DNA of 64,000 nucleotides from an uncultured Bacteroidota bacterium (GCA_903847585.1 CAINEC010000048.1:1-64000), one strand, 5' to 3'; counted from the stretch's first letter, positions 17,895 through 28,422 are shown. The notes: generated by a model from the sequence alone, not told the origin. Numbers and translations are program-made.

Positions 17895-18581
17895 TTATTC
17901 AAAAACAAAATCAGCACCATCACAACAATCTTCATATCTAACTTTAAATACAAAGTTCTTTTCGCGCATATTATAAATTAAATCAACAACATCTACTTCA
18001 ATACCCACATAATCAGTAAATGAGACTTCGCGACTAGACACATTATCTTTTGCTAATAAATACAAAGTGCTATCCTTAATTATCGCAGAAGGATTTATTG
18101 CTTCATCCATCGAATATTCCTTTGGTGCTTTGCGCATGCTATAGGACATACCCTTTTCATCAAAAGGTATTGTGAAATATGTTTTGTCCTCACAAACAAT
18201 TAAAATTGACAAATCATCTTGAACAACCACTTTGGTAGAATTGAGTTTTTTTTGATCCGAACCTGATATTCTGATTTTATATGGGTCTTCAAAATTTCTT
18301 CTCATCGACCAGTCCGAACCTGTTGCAATCCATTTACCATCATTAATTACATATTCGTTATAAGTATTTGCACCCATATTCGCACTAATGGAAACCAATT
18401 TATGCTCACCTCTCAATGACTTTAACAACTTGGCTTTCTCACCCAATGGTTTTTCATTTTTAGCCACAGTCTCTGACTTAATGTCCTCATCAGTGGTTTT
18501 ATCATTCTTAACAGGAGACTGACAACTAAATAAAATAGAGAATAGCATTATTACTAATAAATAACTCTTTATTTTTTTCAT
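17895..18581 (-). CDS. Hypothetical lipoprotein
   Basis: The 228-residue protein has a lipoprotein signal: MKKIKSYLLVIMLFSILFSC, with the lipobox cysteine at residue 20, then an acidic-serine linker. No domain is recognised. The body is beta-rich with a repeated question-like layout (YTIDxx...) common in Bacteroidota secreted proteins. It contains paired cysteines near the end (YEDCCDGADFVFE) that could be bonded. It is probably attached to the inner or outer membrane. It sits between the chitinase gene and another small secreted protein, all on the minus strand with 24-base gaps, so the three may be coexpressed. Function unknown. Confidence 0.65.
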   Translation of the reverse strand: MKKIKSYLLVIMLFSILFSCQSPVKNDKTTDEDIKSETVAKNEKPLGEKAKLLKSLRGEHKLVSISANMGANTYNEYVINDGKWIATGSDWSMRRNFEDPYKIRISGSDQKKLNSTKVVVQDDLSILIVCEDKTYFTIPFDEKGMSYSMRKAPKEYSMDEAINPSAIIKDSTLYLLAKDNVSSREVSFTDYVGIEVDVVDLIYNMREKNFVFKVRYEDCCDGADFVFE

Positions 18582-18605
18582 GGTTTTATTTTTAATAGTT
18601 ACTAC

Positions 18606-19016
18606 TTAATATTTTCTTGGAAAAATATTCATAGGACAACCAGGATATTTTTTTACAATTATTTTAGCAATGCGACTATTTTGAATTGGAATTTCAATCA
18701 ATTCGAAATCATTTTTTACCTCAACGCCATTTGACCAATTAACTTGTTTCCAACTTCCATTAGTCTTTCTAAAAAGTCCCCAACGTGGTTCAGCATATTC
18801 CTCTCCGTTTAACAAAGGAGTAACATTCGCACATGCCCATCCATTATTAATTAAAAAATGATGGACTTTAAACTGACACTTATCTTCACAATCTTTTCTA
18901 AAAATATCAAGGATTTCTTTTCTCTCAGGACTGCCTTTGAGAGGCTCGTAAGGCGTCTGACTAAAAGCAGTTACACTAAAAAAAATACAAACAAATAAAA
19001 AAAGTTTTTTTATCAT
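18606..19016 (-). CDS. Small secreted hypothetical protein (136 residues)
   Basis: The N-terminus is a clear signal peptide (MIKKLFLFVCIFFSVTAFSQ, cut about residue 20). The mature part of about 116 residues contains four cysteines (CEDKCQF..., GWACANV, PGCPM) that suggest a disulfide-bonded periplasmic or extracellular fold. The segment PERKEILDIFRKD followed by WACANVTPL and WGLFRK is similar in layout to small secreted proteins found in many Gram-negative bacteria, but I cannot give a function. The first gene of the lipoprotein-chitinase run; its leader carries an unusual G8 tract (separate entry). Confidence 0.65.
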   Translation of the reverse strand: MIKKLFLFVCIFFSVTAFSQTPYEPLKGSPERKEILDIFRKDCEDKCQFKVHHFLINNGWACANVTPLLNGEEYAEPRWGLFRKTNGSWKQVNWSNGVEVKNDFELIEIPIQNSRIAKIIVKKYPGCPMNIFPRKY

Positions 19017-19036
19017 CTTTTACAGTTATTTATTAA

Positions 19037-19069
19037 ATCAGCCCCCCCCTGATAGCTTAATCAAATATA
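19037..19069 (-). promoter_or_regulatory. Candidate promoter box and G8 stem-loop in the leader of the small secreted protein gene
   Basis: On the minus strand TATATTTG (19069-19062) matches the -7 consensus. About 12 bases downstream lies ATCAG-G7-CTGAT (19053-19037), a five-base-pair stem enclosing guanines; the full G run is eight bases (19049-19042). It falls close to the expected transcript start and ends 20 bases before the ATG at 19016. Confidence 0.4.
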
Positions 19070-19089
19070 TAAAAAAAGATAATTCTATC

Positions 19090-19860
19090 CTACCTCGAAT
19101 TCTTATGTCTCAACCTCAAAGCAGTCAATGTCTTTTTTGTCTCCGCAGGGAAATCACCATTCATCATCCACTCGTAATACGAAGGCTCGTTTGAAAAAAC
19201 ATCATCAACAGTCTTTCCTTTATGCTTTCCGAAGTTAAACACTTCTTGTCCTTTGTCGTTGTAGATAATTCGTCCAGCCAAATCAACATTCGAGTTCATC
19301 GCCGTAAACGCAGCGAGTCCTTGCACATCTTTCGCCAACGAATCATATCGCTCTAACTGTGCCATTAACACTTCATACGTTGCAGTGATATCTGCTTCGG
19401 CACTATGTGCATTTTCAATTTCTTTGTTGCAGTAAAATTTATAAGCTGCTGATAATGTACGTTGCTCCATTTTATGAAAAACGTTCTGCACATCAACCAT
19501 CTTACGATTACTCATATCAAAGTCGACACCTACTCGCAAAAACTCATCGACTAACATTGGGACATCAAACTTATTAGAGTTGTAACCAGCTAAATCGGCA
19601 TTGCCAATAAACGCAGCAATCTCAGAAGCTAGTTGTTTAAAATTCGGTTCGTTTTCTACATCCTTGTTGTAAATACCGTGCACCTTCGATGCAAATTCGG
19701 GTATAGGAATTTCAGGATTAATGCGTTTTGTATAAACCTGCTTAGATCCATCAGGCATTAACTTTAAAATACAAATCTCTACAATACGATCACTACCAAC
19801 GGTAATACCTGTTGTTTCTAAATCGAAAAAAGCCAATGGCTTGCTTAACTGTAATAACAT
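19090..19860 (-). CDS. DnaQ-like 3'-5' exonuclease with C-terminal DUF3820-type domain
   Basis: The 256-residue protein has an N-terminal DEDDh exonuclease: FFDLETTGI (D and E), GYNSNKFDVPML (second D), and HSAEADITATYEV (H and D). The C-terminal 50 residues contain FGKHKGKTVDDV and SYYEWMMNGDFP, a small domain seen behind some exonucleases and labelled quorum-sensing-regulated virulence factor or DUF3820. The protein is the length of stand-alone Bacteroidota exonucleases, and polymerase III epsilon-like proofreading or nucleic-acid trimming is possible; the exact substrate is not known. It lies 5 bases downstream of the PD40 gene on the same strand. Confidence 0.85.
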   Translation of the reverse strand: MLLQLSKPLAFFDLETTGITVGSDRIVEICILKLMPDGSKQVYTKRINPEIPIPEFASKVHGIYNKDVENEPNFKQLASEIAAFIGNADLAGYNSNKFDVPMLVDEFLRVGVDFDMSNRKMVDVQNVFHKMEQRTLSAAYKFYCNKEIENAHSAEADITATYEVLMAQLERYDSLAKDVQGLAAFTAMNSNVDLAGRIIYNDKGQEVFNFGKHKGKTVDDVFSNEPSYYEWMMNGDFPAETKKTLTALRLRHKNSR

Positions 19861-19865
19861 CTTAA

Positions 19866-21455
19866 TTAGTTTGGAAATTTAACTTCTATCACTTGCTTGT
19901 ACTCACCATTTACCGTTAACGTAATTTCCTCCGCTCTACCAAGCTTTGCATGCTTAGCCAACACTTTGTATGTTCCATTCGGCAATGCAACGTCAAATCG
20001 TCCGTTAGCCTCATTACTCGTTAAAGTAGCAACAGCACTTCCTGTTTGCGCATCTGTAATTGTGATATAAGCTCCTTTTGCAGGCATACCCGTTAAAGCA
20101 AATGTTTTTCCTTGTATCCATGTAAGCGGCTTCTCTACTAACGACGTTGTTGATGTAAAACTATAAATATCATAATCACCTAATCCGCTATCACGCACCT
20201 GACAAACATATCCTGATTTACCATCAGGCTTTATTGCAGGAGGAAAATCATCATAAAGTGTATTTAAAGGATATCCAATATTCTCCGGCTTACTAAATCC
20301 TTCTTTCGGATCTTTCATCGTTACTTTAAACACATCATATCCTCCAATACTTCCGTGTCCGCGAGAGGAGAAGAATAATGTTTTACCATCAATCCACATC
20401 GATGGATATTCATCATCGTAAGCAGAATTGATATTATCACCTAAACGCTCTGGCTTTGTCCATGATGTAGACTCTGTTCGAGTACTCACATAAATATCTT
20501 TTCCTGTTTTACTTCCTGGTGCTTCATACGAAAAATAAAGGGTCATTCCATCAGGAGTAAGCGTCGCTCCTGTTTCATCCATCTTAGTTGTAAAATCTTT
20601 TCCTAATGCAACAGGCTTTTCCCATGCTTTACCAACTAACTTACTTATCATTAAATCACGATATGTTTCAGGAGAATCAAAATAGGTAATCATTTTATCA
20701 CCCGATGGCGAAATATAAAACAACTCGTCGAAATCAGGAGTATTCAAATTAATTCCAGCATTCTTCGCCTTACTAACTGCCGTATCATTTTGTGTCCAAA
20801 AGAAAATATCAGAATAAGCAATTCCATCAGGATCAACTAAACCACCGGTAGTACCTTTTCTTTTTGAACTAAAATAAATAACCGAATCAGCAACACCCAT
20901 CAAAGGACGGTAATCCGCACCGTTAGAGTTAATAGTTTTCGACATATTCGAGAAAGAAACCTCTCTGCTATTGGTATTTAAATTATTTGCATTTGTAGCC
21001 CATTCTACATGCATATCAAAAAAGGGCTTAAATTTAGAATCAATCGAATTATGCTTTTCGACTCTAAACTTTTCATAGGTTTCTAATGCTTTGTCATACA
21101 AACCTGCATAAAAATAAGCACGACCTAAATCGAAAGTAACATCCTTAGGTTTGTCTTTTGAATTTGCATTAGCTGCAAACTCCATATAAGAAATAGCCTT
21201 CGCCTTATTCACATTGGTAAACATATAGCAAATACCAAGCTTATAATTGTAATCGGCATTACTTGGCTCTGTAACAACCAAGCGCTCATAAATACCTTGC
21301 GCATAGTTATATGCTCCACCTTTGAAACTTAAATCACCCTCCGACTTAGCAGCCTTTACTTCATCAGGCAGGTATGGTTTTATCGCAGGTGCTTTTTTCT
21401 GTGCAGCTACAAATAATGGCAGGAAGGCAACGAAAATCAAAACTAATTTTTTCAT
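19866..21455 (-). CDS. Secreted TPR / PD40 beta-propeller protein
   Basis: The start chosen is the ATG at 21455 (529 residues), which yields a proper signal peptide MKKLVLIFVAFLPLFVAAQ; a longer frame to 21494 adds 13 unlikely residues. Order: signal peptide, TPR-like helices (about 25-140: YNYAQGIYERL, YKLGICYMF), then a WD40/PD40 propeller (about 165-440; PLMGVADSVIYFSSKRKG, TLTPDGMTLYFSYEAPGS, YPSMWIDGKTLFFSSRG). It ends with a carboxypeptidase-regulatory-like beta domain (about 445-529). PorE and related T9SS proteins share the TPR-PD40 start but add an OmpA domain, which is missing here. It is probably periplasmic or outer-membrane associated; specific role unknown. Confidence 0.8.
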   Translation of the reverse strand: MKKLVLIFVAFLPLFVAAQKKAPAIKPYLPDEVKAAKSEGDLSFKGGAYNYAQGIYERLVVTEPSNADYNYKLGICYMFTNVNKAKAISYMEFAANANSKDKPKDVTFDLGRAYFYAGLYDKALETYEKFRVEKHNSIDSKFKPFFDMHVEWATNANNLNTNSREVSFSNMSKTINSNGADYRPLMGVADSVIYFSSKRKGTTGGLVDPDGIAYSDIFFWTQNDTAVSKAKNAGINLNTPDFDELFYISPSGDKMITYFDSPETYRDLMISKLVGKAWEKPVALGKDFTTKMDETGATLTPDGMTLYFSYEAPGSKTGKDIYVSTRTESTSWTKPERLGDNINSAYDDEYPSMWIDGKTLFFSSRGHGSIGGYDVFKVTMKDPKEGFSKPENIGYPLNTLYDDFPPAIKPDGKSGYVCQVRDSGLGDYDIYSFTSTTSLVEKPLTWIQGKTFALTGMPAKGAYITITDAQTGSAVATLTSNEANGRFDVALPNGTYKVLAKHAKLGRAEEITLTVNGEYKQVIEVKFPN

Positions 21456-21537
21456 GGTAATAGATTTATATACGCAAAATAAACAAAAAAACAAGCTAAA
21501 AATTGTAGTAAGCAGTCGACAATTATGAGATACTTAT

Positions 21538-22656
21538 TCACAACTTGCGCCCCTTCCAGGTGCCCGGTGTAAGTATTCCTAAAACCAGGGTAATTAAGAA
21601 GACAATTGGATACAAAACGGATAATGTTAAAACATGACTTATCTGGAAAGTTTGATTGTAATAACTGTGATAACGCTTTAACAGAGATTGCTCAGCATTG
21701 AATCGGAATAAAATAGCCACAAGAAAAAGCAGTAAATAATAAAGGCTATTAAAAGCAGAAAACAACATCACTACCATCGATAAATTAGCTAACAGAAACA
21801 ATAATCCCACTTGTAAAATGCTTTTATCCTTATAATAACTCACTTTCTTTCCCCAACGGTTTCTTTGTTGAAAATATTCGCTCCATGTTTCAACTGTTTT
21901 GGTGGTTATTTTCGATTTCGGATTAGATACAACAGAATCATTCCACTTATCAGCAAATGACAGCATCAAAAACACATCATCTCCACTGGCAAGATGTGCA
22001 TGAGTTTTATAACCTTCAACTTCAACAAACGACATTTTACGAAACGCCAAATTTGCACCGCTATTCAACAAAGGTTCGTGACGAAATAAAGAAGCAATTC
22101 CACCAGCCTGCAGAATAGCATATTCCTGAACTTGTAAAATACTCAGCAAATCATTTCCACTTCCTTTCAACTCAACCACTCCACATATCATTTCTACTTC
22201 GTTTAACTTCGGATGCGAAAGCAAAAGTCGAAGTGCATTACTATTCCAACGCGTATCTGCATCCGTGGTAACAATCCATGTATTTTTCGCTTCATCGACA
22301 CCTTGGGCAATAGCCGCTTTTTTTCCGTGAGATGTAGCATTGATAATCCTAATTGAATATTTCAGATTAGCATTTTCAAGAATTGGAACCCCATCATCGT
22401 CGCTATGATCATTCACAAAAACACACTCGAGCAATTCAAGCGGGTAATCAAATTGATTGATATCGTTTAGTAAAGCTGTAAGATTTTTTTCTTCATTACG
22501 AAAAGGAATAATCAATGAAACAGTTGGCAGCTTCTCTTTTTTTTCATCGATAAAAAACGAAACTACTTTTTCATCCCATACCTTACTCAATCCGCGAATC
22601 CAGAAGGAGTACAGCATGTTCATCAGCAAACAAGACCAGAGAATTCCTTCAATCAT
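21538..22656 (-). CDS. Membrane glycosyltransferase family 2
   Basis: The 372-residue protein has an N-terminal membrane segment, a GT2 domain from about residue 45 (VSLIIPFRNEEKNL, VFVNDHSDDDG, TTDADTRWN with the DxD motif), an acceptor-site QQRNRWGKK motif and three C-terminal membrane helices. This layout fits processive or lipid-linked sugar transferases of the inner membrane. Substrates are unknown. The gene overlaps the upstream flippase-like gene by 8 bases, so the two proteins are probably made together and may act on one glycan or glycolipid. Confidence 0.83.
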   Translation of the reverse strand: MIEGILWSCLLMNMLYSFWIRGLSKVWDEKVVSFFIDEKKEKLPTVSLIIPFRNEEKNLTALLNDINQFDYPLELLECVFVNDHSDDDGVPILENANLKYSIRIINATSHGKKAAIAQGVDEAKNTWIVTTDADTRWNSNALRLLLSHPKLNEVEMICGVVELKGSGNDLLSILQVQEYAILQAGGIASLFRHEPLLNSGANLAFRKMSFVEVEGYKTHAHLASGDDVFLMLSFADKWNDSVVSNPKSKITTKTVETWSEYFQQRNRWGKKVSYYKDKSILQVGLLFLLANLSMVVMLFSAFNSLYYLLLFLVAILFRFNAEQSLLKRYHSYYNQTFQISHVLTLSVLYPIVFLITLVLGILTPGTWKGRKL

Positions 22657-23599
22657 TTTTTCGCAATTTAAATCTAGCTATCTGATATGAACCAATCAAC
22701 GCCGGAATGATTAAATTAATGATCCAGATTAAGAAGGTAACCGACAAAACAGCAAATGGTGCATTAAGTTCAGAAAAAGCTAAAAGGTTCATACTTCCAC
22801 GCGCTCCAATTTCAGCAATAGCGTAGGTAGGCACAATAGCGAGTAAGAAATAAGATGTCGCTGTCATACTAAGACACTCAGAAAAGTCAATGGTAGTATC
22901 AAGCATTTTAAATAAAATAAAATATTGAAGAGGGAAAACCATATATCGCACTAATGAAATAACATAAACAGTAATCATTTTACTTTCACTTACGTCAGCA
23001 AGTTTATCAGCATGCTTATTCCATTTTTTCAGCCAAGTAAATTTACTTATCCATTTTAAAAACAAATTCGACTTAAACCAAACCAAACTTATAACAACAA
23101 ACATCACTAACGTTATTGGAGTAACGAAAACATCTATAACACTTCCATACTTAGAAACAGCAATTGCAATGAGTCCTGCCTGAATAGTAACAAGCAACTG
23201 AGCAGAGCTTCCTACAAACGACATTACAGCACCATTTGCTCTGTTTTCGCTCTTGAGATAGGCGATTTTACCTGCAAACTCTCCTACTCTATTTGGAGTT
23301 ATAAATCCAATTGCGAGTCCAGACAACACTCCTTTGAATGATTGAAAAAAATTAATATCCTCCACACTATTGAGTAAATATTTCCATTTGAAACTTTCCA
23401 GTGACCAATTAAGCAGCATCAATAAAAAAGTAAGCAACAAAAGCAAAATTGCTTTTACAGAACTCAACTTCTCTCTCAATAATGATAAATCACTTAATGA
23501 AACTACTTTGCTTTTAAACTGAAAATAAATCACCACCACTGAAGCAACAAGCACAATGAACTTTAAAAAATTCAGTAGTTTTTGATTGGCGATTGACAT
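22649..23599 (-). CDS. Lysylphosphatidylglycerol-synthase transmembrane-domain (UPF0104) family protein
   Basis: The 316-residue protein has about eight membrane helices and the hallmark LSGLAIGFITPNRVGEFAGKIAYL near residue 90-113, which belongs to the MprF-type flippase family. The catalytic lysyl-transferase domain of MprF is absent. The family is thought to move or hold lipid-linked groups across the inner membrane; no substrate has been shown for this subfamily. Overlap of 8 bases with the following glycosyltransferase gene suggests it translocates that enzyme's product. Start ATG at 23599. Confidence 0.78.
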   Translation of the reverse strand: MSIANQKLLNFLKFIVLVASVVVIYFQFKSKVVSLSDLSLLREKLSSVKAILLLLLTFLLMLLNWSLESFKWKYLLNSVEDINFFQSFKGVLSGLAIGFITPNRVGEFAGKIAYLKSENRANGAVMSFVGSSAQLLVTIQAGLIAIAVSKYGSVIDVFVTPITLVMFVVISLVWFKSNLFLKWISKFTWLKKWNKHADKLADVSESKMITVYVISLVRYMVFPLQYFILFKMLDTTIDFSECLSMTATSYFLLAIVPTYAIAEIGARGSMNLLAFSELNAPFAVLSVTFLIWIINLIIPALIGSYQIARFKLRKND

Positions 23600-23611
23600 A
23601 CTTCTTGAAAT

Positions 23612-23640
23612 ATAAAAGACGCAGCGTTAAACTGCGTCTT
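23612..23640 (-). terminator. Rho-independent terminator after DUF3467 gene
   Basis: A perfect 9-bp stem AAGACGCAG / CTGCGTCTT (23616-23624 and 23632-23640) with a 7-base loop is followed on the minus strand by TTTTAT. It lies 19 bases beyond the DUF3467 stop and just before the next minus-strand gene. Confidence 0.8.
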
Positions 23641-23658
23641 AAAAACATTTACTTCTAA

Positions 23659-23967
23659 TTAAGCCTGAGCAGTTGGTCCACCAAAATTCATTGGCAATTC
23701 CATTCCCTCTGTGTGCTTGATTGGTCCGTGAGCAGCCTCATACTTATGAATATTATCTGCTAACGCATTTAACAAACGCTTTGCGTGTTGAGGTGTTAAA
23801 ACAATTCTTGACTTTACACGCGCCTTTGGTACACCAGGCATCACTTTCACAAAGTCGATTACGAATTCAGCATTAGAATGCGTTATAATAGCGAGGTTCG
23901 AATAAATACCTTCTGCTATCTCTTCCGACAATTCGATATTTAATTGGTTTTCGTTTGAGTTTTCCAT
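23659..23967 (-). CDS. DUF3467 domain protein
   Basis: This 102-residue protein matches the small DUF3467 family: an acidic N-terminus, then LSEEIAEGIYSNLAIITHSNAEF, FVKVMPG, AKVKSRIVLTP-like text (here ARVKSRIVLTPQHAKRLL), and LADNIHKYEAAHGPI. It ends in a proline-rich tail. The function is unknown, although it is widespread in Bacteroidota. It stands alone on the minus strand between the rpoBC terminator and the flippase-like gene, with its own terminator. Confidence 0.9.
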   Translation of the reverse strand: MENSNENQLNIELSEEIAEGIYSNLAIITHSNAEFVIDFVKVMPGVPKARVKSRIVLTPQHAKRLLNALADNIHKYEAAHGPIKHTEGMELPMNFGGPTAQA

Positions 23968-24012
23968 TTTCTAAAAATTTTCTTCACGAATATACAAAAC
24001 TAAATTGGCCTA

Positions 24013-24045
24013 TAAAAAGAAAGTCCTGGCTTGCACCAGGACTTT
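24013..24045 (-). terminator. Rho-independent terminator of the rpoBC operon
   Basis: AAAGTCCTGG (24020-24029) pairs perfectly with CCAGGACTTT (24036-24045) around a 6-base loop and is followed by TCTTTTTATA on the minus strand. It begins 20 bases beyond the rpoC stop. Confidence 0.85.
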
Positions 24046-24065
24046 CACACTCTATGAATCTGCAA

Positions 24066-27000
24066 TTACGCTTCTAACGTTTCTTGCTTTGAAGCCATTA
24101 ATAAATCGTACTCTTCTTGAGAACCAACGATCATCTTGTCGTAGTCGCGTAAACCTGTACCAGCAGGGATTAAGTGACCAACGATTACATTTTCCTTCAA
24201 TCCTCTTAAGTAATCGATGCTACCACGAATAGCAGCTTCGTTCAATACTTTAGTAGTTTCCTGGAACGATGCAGCAGAGATCCAGCTCTTCGTATGTAAT
24301 GAAGACTGTGTAATACCTTGCAACAATGTTGATGACGTAGCAGGAATTGCATCACGTGCTTCAACTAAACGCATATCCTTACGCTTTAATTGAGAGTTCT
24401 CATCACGTAAACGACGAAGTGTTAAGATCTGACCAGCCTTCAATGTTGTTGAATCACCTGGATCAGTAACAACTTTCTTATCGATGATTTGATCATTCTC
24501 TTCGAAGAAATCGATCTTGTTTACTGATTCTTTCTCTAAGAAACGAGTATCACCAGCATCATCAATAATTACTTTACGCATCATCTGACGAACGATTACC
24601 TCGAAATGCTTATCATTAATTTTTACCCCTTGAAGACGGTAAACTTCCTGAACTTCATTTACAAGATACTCTTGTACCGCAGTTGGTCCTTTAATCGATA
24701 AGATATCGTTTGGAGTAATTGCACCATCTGATAGTGGAGTTCCCGCACGAGTAAAGTCACCATCCTGAACAAGGATATGCTTACTTAATGGAACTAGATA
24801 TTTCTTCGCTTCACCGTCACGGGAAGTAACGATGATTTCACGATTACCACGCTTAATTCCACCGTAGCTTACGATACCATCAATCTCAGCAACTACTGCA
24901 GGGTTCGACGGATTACGTGCTTCGAATAACTCAGTTACACGAGGAAGACCACCGGTGATATCACCTGTACGACCTAACTGACGAGGAATCTTAACTAAGA
25001 TCTCACCTGGCTCGATGCGTGCGCCTTCTTCTACTGTAATATGCGCTCCTACCGGGATGTTATATCCTTTTAAAGCTTCTTTACCACTCATTACTTTGAT
25101 TACTGGAATCTTCGTTCTGTCACGGCTATCGATGATAATTTTCTCTTGGAAACCTGTTTGCTCATCCGACTCTACTTTGTAAGTAACGCCTTCTTCGATA
25201 TGCTCGAATGCAACCTTACCACCGAACTCAGAGATAATCACTGCGTTGAATGGATCCCACTCACAAATCATATCGCCTTTCTTCACTTTACTACCTTCTT
25301 TCACGAATAAGTGAGAACCGTAAGGCAAGTTGAATGATGCTAATACCACTTTCGTGTTTTCGTCAACAATTCTTAATTCACCTGAACGACCGATCACTAC
25401 TTCGAAATCCTGATCAGCATCTTGCTTTCCGTGTTTAATGCTCTTTACTTCTTCAAACTCAACTATACCGTCGAATTTAGCTTCAATCTTGTTATCAGTA
25501 GCACCTTTCGTTGCAACCCCACCGACGTGGAACGTACGAAGTGTTAACTGAGTTCCTGGCTCACCGATTGACTGCGCAGCGATAACACCTACAGCCTCTC
25601 CTTTCTGAACCATACGTCCTGAAGCAAGATTTCTTCCGTAGCATTTAGAACATACACCTTGCTTAGACTCGCACGTTAATACCGAACGAATTTCAACTGT
25701 TTCAATTGGTGATGATTCAATTAATGCAGCAACATCTTCATTAATTTCTTCTCCTGAAGTAACTAATAATTCTGCAGTTTGAGGATGAATAATATCGTGT
25801 ACAGATACACGTCCTAAAATACGATCATATAAACTTTCTACAATCTCTTCTCCGTTCTTCAACGCTGTCATTGCAAGTCCACGTAATGTACCGCAATCAG
25901 TTTCATTGATGATAACATCCTGAGCAACGTCCACCAAACGACGAGTTAAATAACCCGCATCGGCTGTTTTCAAGGCTGTATCGGCAAGACCTTTACGAGC
26001 ACCGTGAGTAGAGATAAAGTACTCAAGGATAGAAAGACCTTCTTTAAAGTTAGAAAGAATCGGGTTCTCGATGATTTCACCACCAGTTGATCCAGACTTT
26101 GATGGCTTAGCCATCAAACCTCTCATACCACCTAACTGACGAATCTGCTCTTTAGAACCACGCGCTCCAGAATCAAGCATCATGTAAACCGCGTTGAATC
26201 CTTGCTTGTCATTCGTTAATTGCTTCATCAACGTATCTGTAATACGCGAGTTAGTACGCGTCCAGATATCGATAATTTGGTTATAACGTTCGTTGTTGGT
26301 AATGAATCCCATGTTGTAGTTATTCATTACTTCATCAACTTCAACATTTGCTTTTCCGATTAATTCTTCTTTTTGAGCTGGGATGATTACATCATTTAAG
26401 TTAAATGATAATCCTCCACGGAATGCCATACGGAATCCTAAATCTTTAATATCATCTAAGAATCTTGATGCTTCAGCAACACCTGTTTCTTTTAATACTC
26501 TTCCGATGATATCACGTAACGACTTCTTCGTTAAAAGTTCGTTGATATAACCTACTTTACGAGGAACAACTTCATTTACTAAAACACGACCTACAGTAGT
26601 TTCTACAATCTTAGACTCAAGTGTTCCATTCACATTAACGTGAGTTTTTACTTTAATCCAAGCATGTAATTCTACGCGACCTTCGTTGTAAGCAATGATA
26701 ACCTCTTCTGAACTATAGAAAGTAATTCCTTCTCCAACAACTTTTAAATCGTCAGTAGATTTCTTTCCTTTCGTCATGTAATAAAGTCCAAGTACCATGT
26801 CCTGAGAAGGTACAGTGATAGGAGCTCCATTAGCAGGGTTAAGGATATTATGAGAAGCAAGCATTAATAATTGCGCTTCTAAAATTGCAGCATTACCTAA
26901 TGGTAAATGCACCGCCATCTGGTCACCGTCGAAATCGGCGTTGAAGGCAGAACAAACCAATGGATGTAATTGAATCGCTTTACCCTCGATTAACTTAGGT

Positions 27001-28355
27001 TGGAACGCCTGGATACCTAATCTGTGGAGAGTCGGGGCACGGTTTAACATCACCGGATGTCCTTTCAATACATTTTCTAAGATATCCCAAACAATCGCAT
27101 CTTTACGATCAACAATTTTCTTTGCACTCTTTACTGTCTTAACTACACCACGCTCAATCATCTTACGGATAATAAACGGCTTGAATAACTCAGCTGCCAT
27201 ATCCTTCGGAAGACCGCACTCATGTAATTTCATTTCAGGTCCTACAACAATTACCGAACGTGCAGAATAATCAACACGCTTTCCTAATAAGTTCTGACGG
27301 AAACGACCTTGCTTACCTTTCAATGAATCAGATAATGATTTCAATGCACGGTTTGATTCAGTCTTCACCGCATTTACCTTACGGCTATTGTCGAATAATG
27401 AGTCAACAGACTCCTGAAGCATACGCTTTTCGTTACGTAAGATTACTTCTGGTGCTTTGATCTCGATTAATCGCTTCAAACGATTGTTACGAATGATTAC
27501 ACGACGATATAAATCGTTCAAGTCAGATGTCGCAAAACGACCACCATCCAATGGAACGAGTGGACGTAATTCCGGTGGAATAACTGGAACTACCTTTACG
27601 ATCATCCACTCAGGACGATTTTCGATATGTGTATTTGCCTGACGGAATGCTTCAACAACCTGAAGACGCTTTAGCGCTTCGTTCTTACGTTGCTGAGATG
27701 TTTCATTATCTGCCTGGTGACGTAAATCAAAACTTTGTTGATCTAAGTCTAAGCGAGATAATAAATCATATAATGCATCCGCACCCATTTTAGCGATAAA
27801 CTTATTTGGGTCGGTATCATCTAAATGATGATTTTCCTTCGGAAGTGAATCCATGTGATTCAAGTATTCTTCTTCCGTTAAGAAATCAAGATAGTTAACT
27901 CCTTCAGCTGCTTTCACACCTGCCTGGATAACAACATATCTTTCATAGTAAATGATTAAATCTAATTTCTTAGTTGGCAATCCCAATAAATAACCGATTT
28001 TATTCGGCAATGAACGGAAATACCAGATATGTGCAACTGGAACTGTAAGACTGATATGTCCCATACGCTCACGACGCACTTTTTTCTCTGTTACTTCAAC
28101 ACCGCAACGGTCACAAACGATTCCTTTGTAACGGATACGCTTGTATTTTCCGCAATGACATTCCCAGTCCTTTACAGGTCCGAAGATGCGCTCACAAAAC
28201 AAACCATCTCTTTCAGGCTTGTATGTTCGGTAGTTGATTGTTTCCGGCTTTAGTACTTCACCACTTGATTGTTCAAGGATGTACTCCGGACTTGCAAGGC
28301 TAATCGTAATTTTAGAGAAGTTACTTTTTAGCTTTTGTTCTTTTTTAACCGCCAT
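24066..28355 (-). CDS. rpoC: DNA-directed RNA polymerase subunit beta'
   Basis: The 1429-residue beta' subunit forms the catalytic centre with RpoB. Near the N-terminus lies the zinc-binding [20 protein letters not shown] segment (split Cys pairs). The active-site motif [14 protein letters not shown] supplies the three magnesium-binding aspartates, and a second zinc site appears as [13 protein letters not shown]. The trigger-loop region ([23 protein letters not shown]) is intact. Length agrees with Bacteroidota homologues. It follows rpoB by 67 bases and ends the secE-nusG-rplKAJL-rpoBC series. Confidence 0.98.
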   Translation of the reverse strand: MAVKKEQKLKSNFSKITISLASPEYILEQSSGEVLKPETINYRTYKPERDGLFCERIFGPVKDWECHCGKYKRIRYKGIVCDRCGVEVTEKKVRRERMGHISLTVPVAHIWYFRSLPNKIGYLLGLPTKKLDLIIYYERYVVIQAGVKAAEGVNYLDFLTEEEYLNHMDSLPKENHHLDDTDPNKFIAKMGADALYDLLSRLDLDQQSFDLRHQADNETSQQRKNEALKRLQVVEAFRQANTHIENRPEWMIVKVVPVIPPELRPLVPLDGGRFATSDLNDLYRRVIIRNNRLKRLIEIKAPEVILRNEKRMLQESVDSLFDNSRKVNAVKTESNRALKSLSDSLKGKQGRFRQNLLGKRVDYSARSVIVVGPEMKLHECGLPKDMAAELFKPFIIRKMIERGVVKTVKSAKKIVDRKDAIVWDILENVLKGHPVMLNRAPTLHRLGIQAFQPKLIEGKAIQLHPLVCSAFNADFDGDQMAVHLPLGNAAILEAQLLMLASHNILNPANGAPITVPSQDMVLGLYYMTKGKKSTDDLKVVGEGITFYSSEEVIIAYNEGRVELHAWIKVKTHVNVNGTLESKIVETTVGRVLVNEVVPRKVGYINELLTKKSLRDIIGRVLKETGVAEASRFLDDIKDLGFRMAFRGGLSFNLNDVIIPAQKEELIGKANVEVDEVMNNYNMGFITNNERYNQIIDIWTRTNSRITDTLMKQLTNDKQGFNAVYMMLDSGARGSKEQIRQLGGMRGLMAKPSKSGSTGGEIIENPILSNFKEGLSILEYFISTHGARKGLADTALKTADAGYLTRRLVDVAQDVIINETDCGTLRGLAMTALKNGEEIVESLYDRILGRVSVHDIIHPQTAELLVTSGEEINEDVAALIESSPIETVEIRSVLTCESKQGVCSKCYGRNLASGRMVQKGEAVGVIAAQSIGEPGTQLTLRTFHVGGVATKGATDNKIEAKFDGIVEFEEVKSIKHGKQDADQDFEVVIGRSGELRIVDENTKVVLASFNLPYGSHLFVKEGSKVKKGDMICEWDPFNAVIISEFGGKVAFEHIEEGVTYKVESDEQTGFQEKIIIDSRDRTKIPVIKVMSGKEALKGYNIPVGAHITVEEGARIEPGEILVKIPRQLGRTGDITGGLPRVTELFEARNPSNPAVVAEIDGIVSYGGIKRGNREIIVTSRDGEAKKYLVPLSKHILVQDGDFTRAGTPLSDGAITPNDILSIKGPTAVQEYLVNEVQEVYRLQGVKINDKHFEVIVRQMMRKVIIDDAGDTRFLEKESVNKIDFFEENDQIIDKKVVTDPGDSTTLKAGQILTLRRLRDENSQLKRKDMRLVEARDAIPATSSTLLQGITQSSLHTKSWISAASFQETTKVLNEAAIRGSIDYLRGLKENVIVGHLIPAGTGLRDYDKMIVGSQEEYDLLMASKQETLEA

Positions 28356-28422
28356 GTATTTTTTTCGGTAAGACGTTATCGTTAGTTTAAGAGATACTTA
28401 TTTTAGTTATTCGACTTGATGA

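Noticed and set aside
24005..24232. 75-residue plus-strand open frame across the rpoC 3' end
   Set aside because: It crosses the terminator hairpin and the rpoC end in antisense, and has no recognisable domain.
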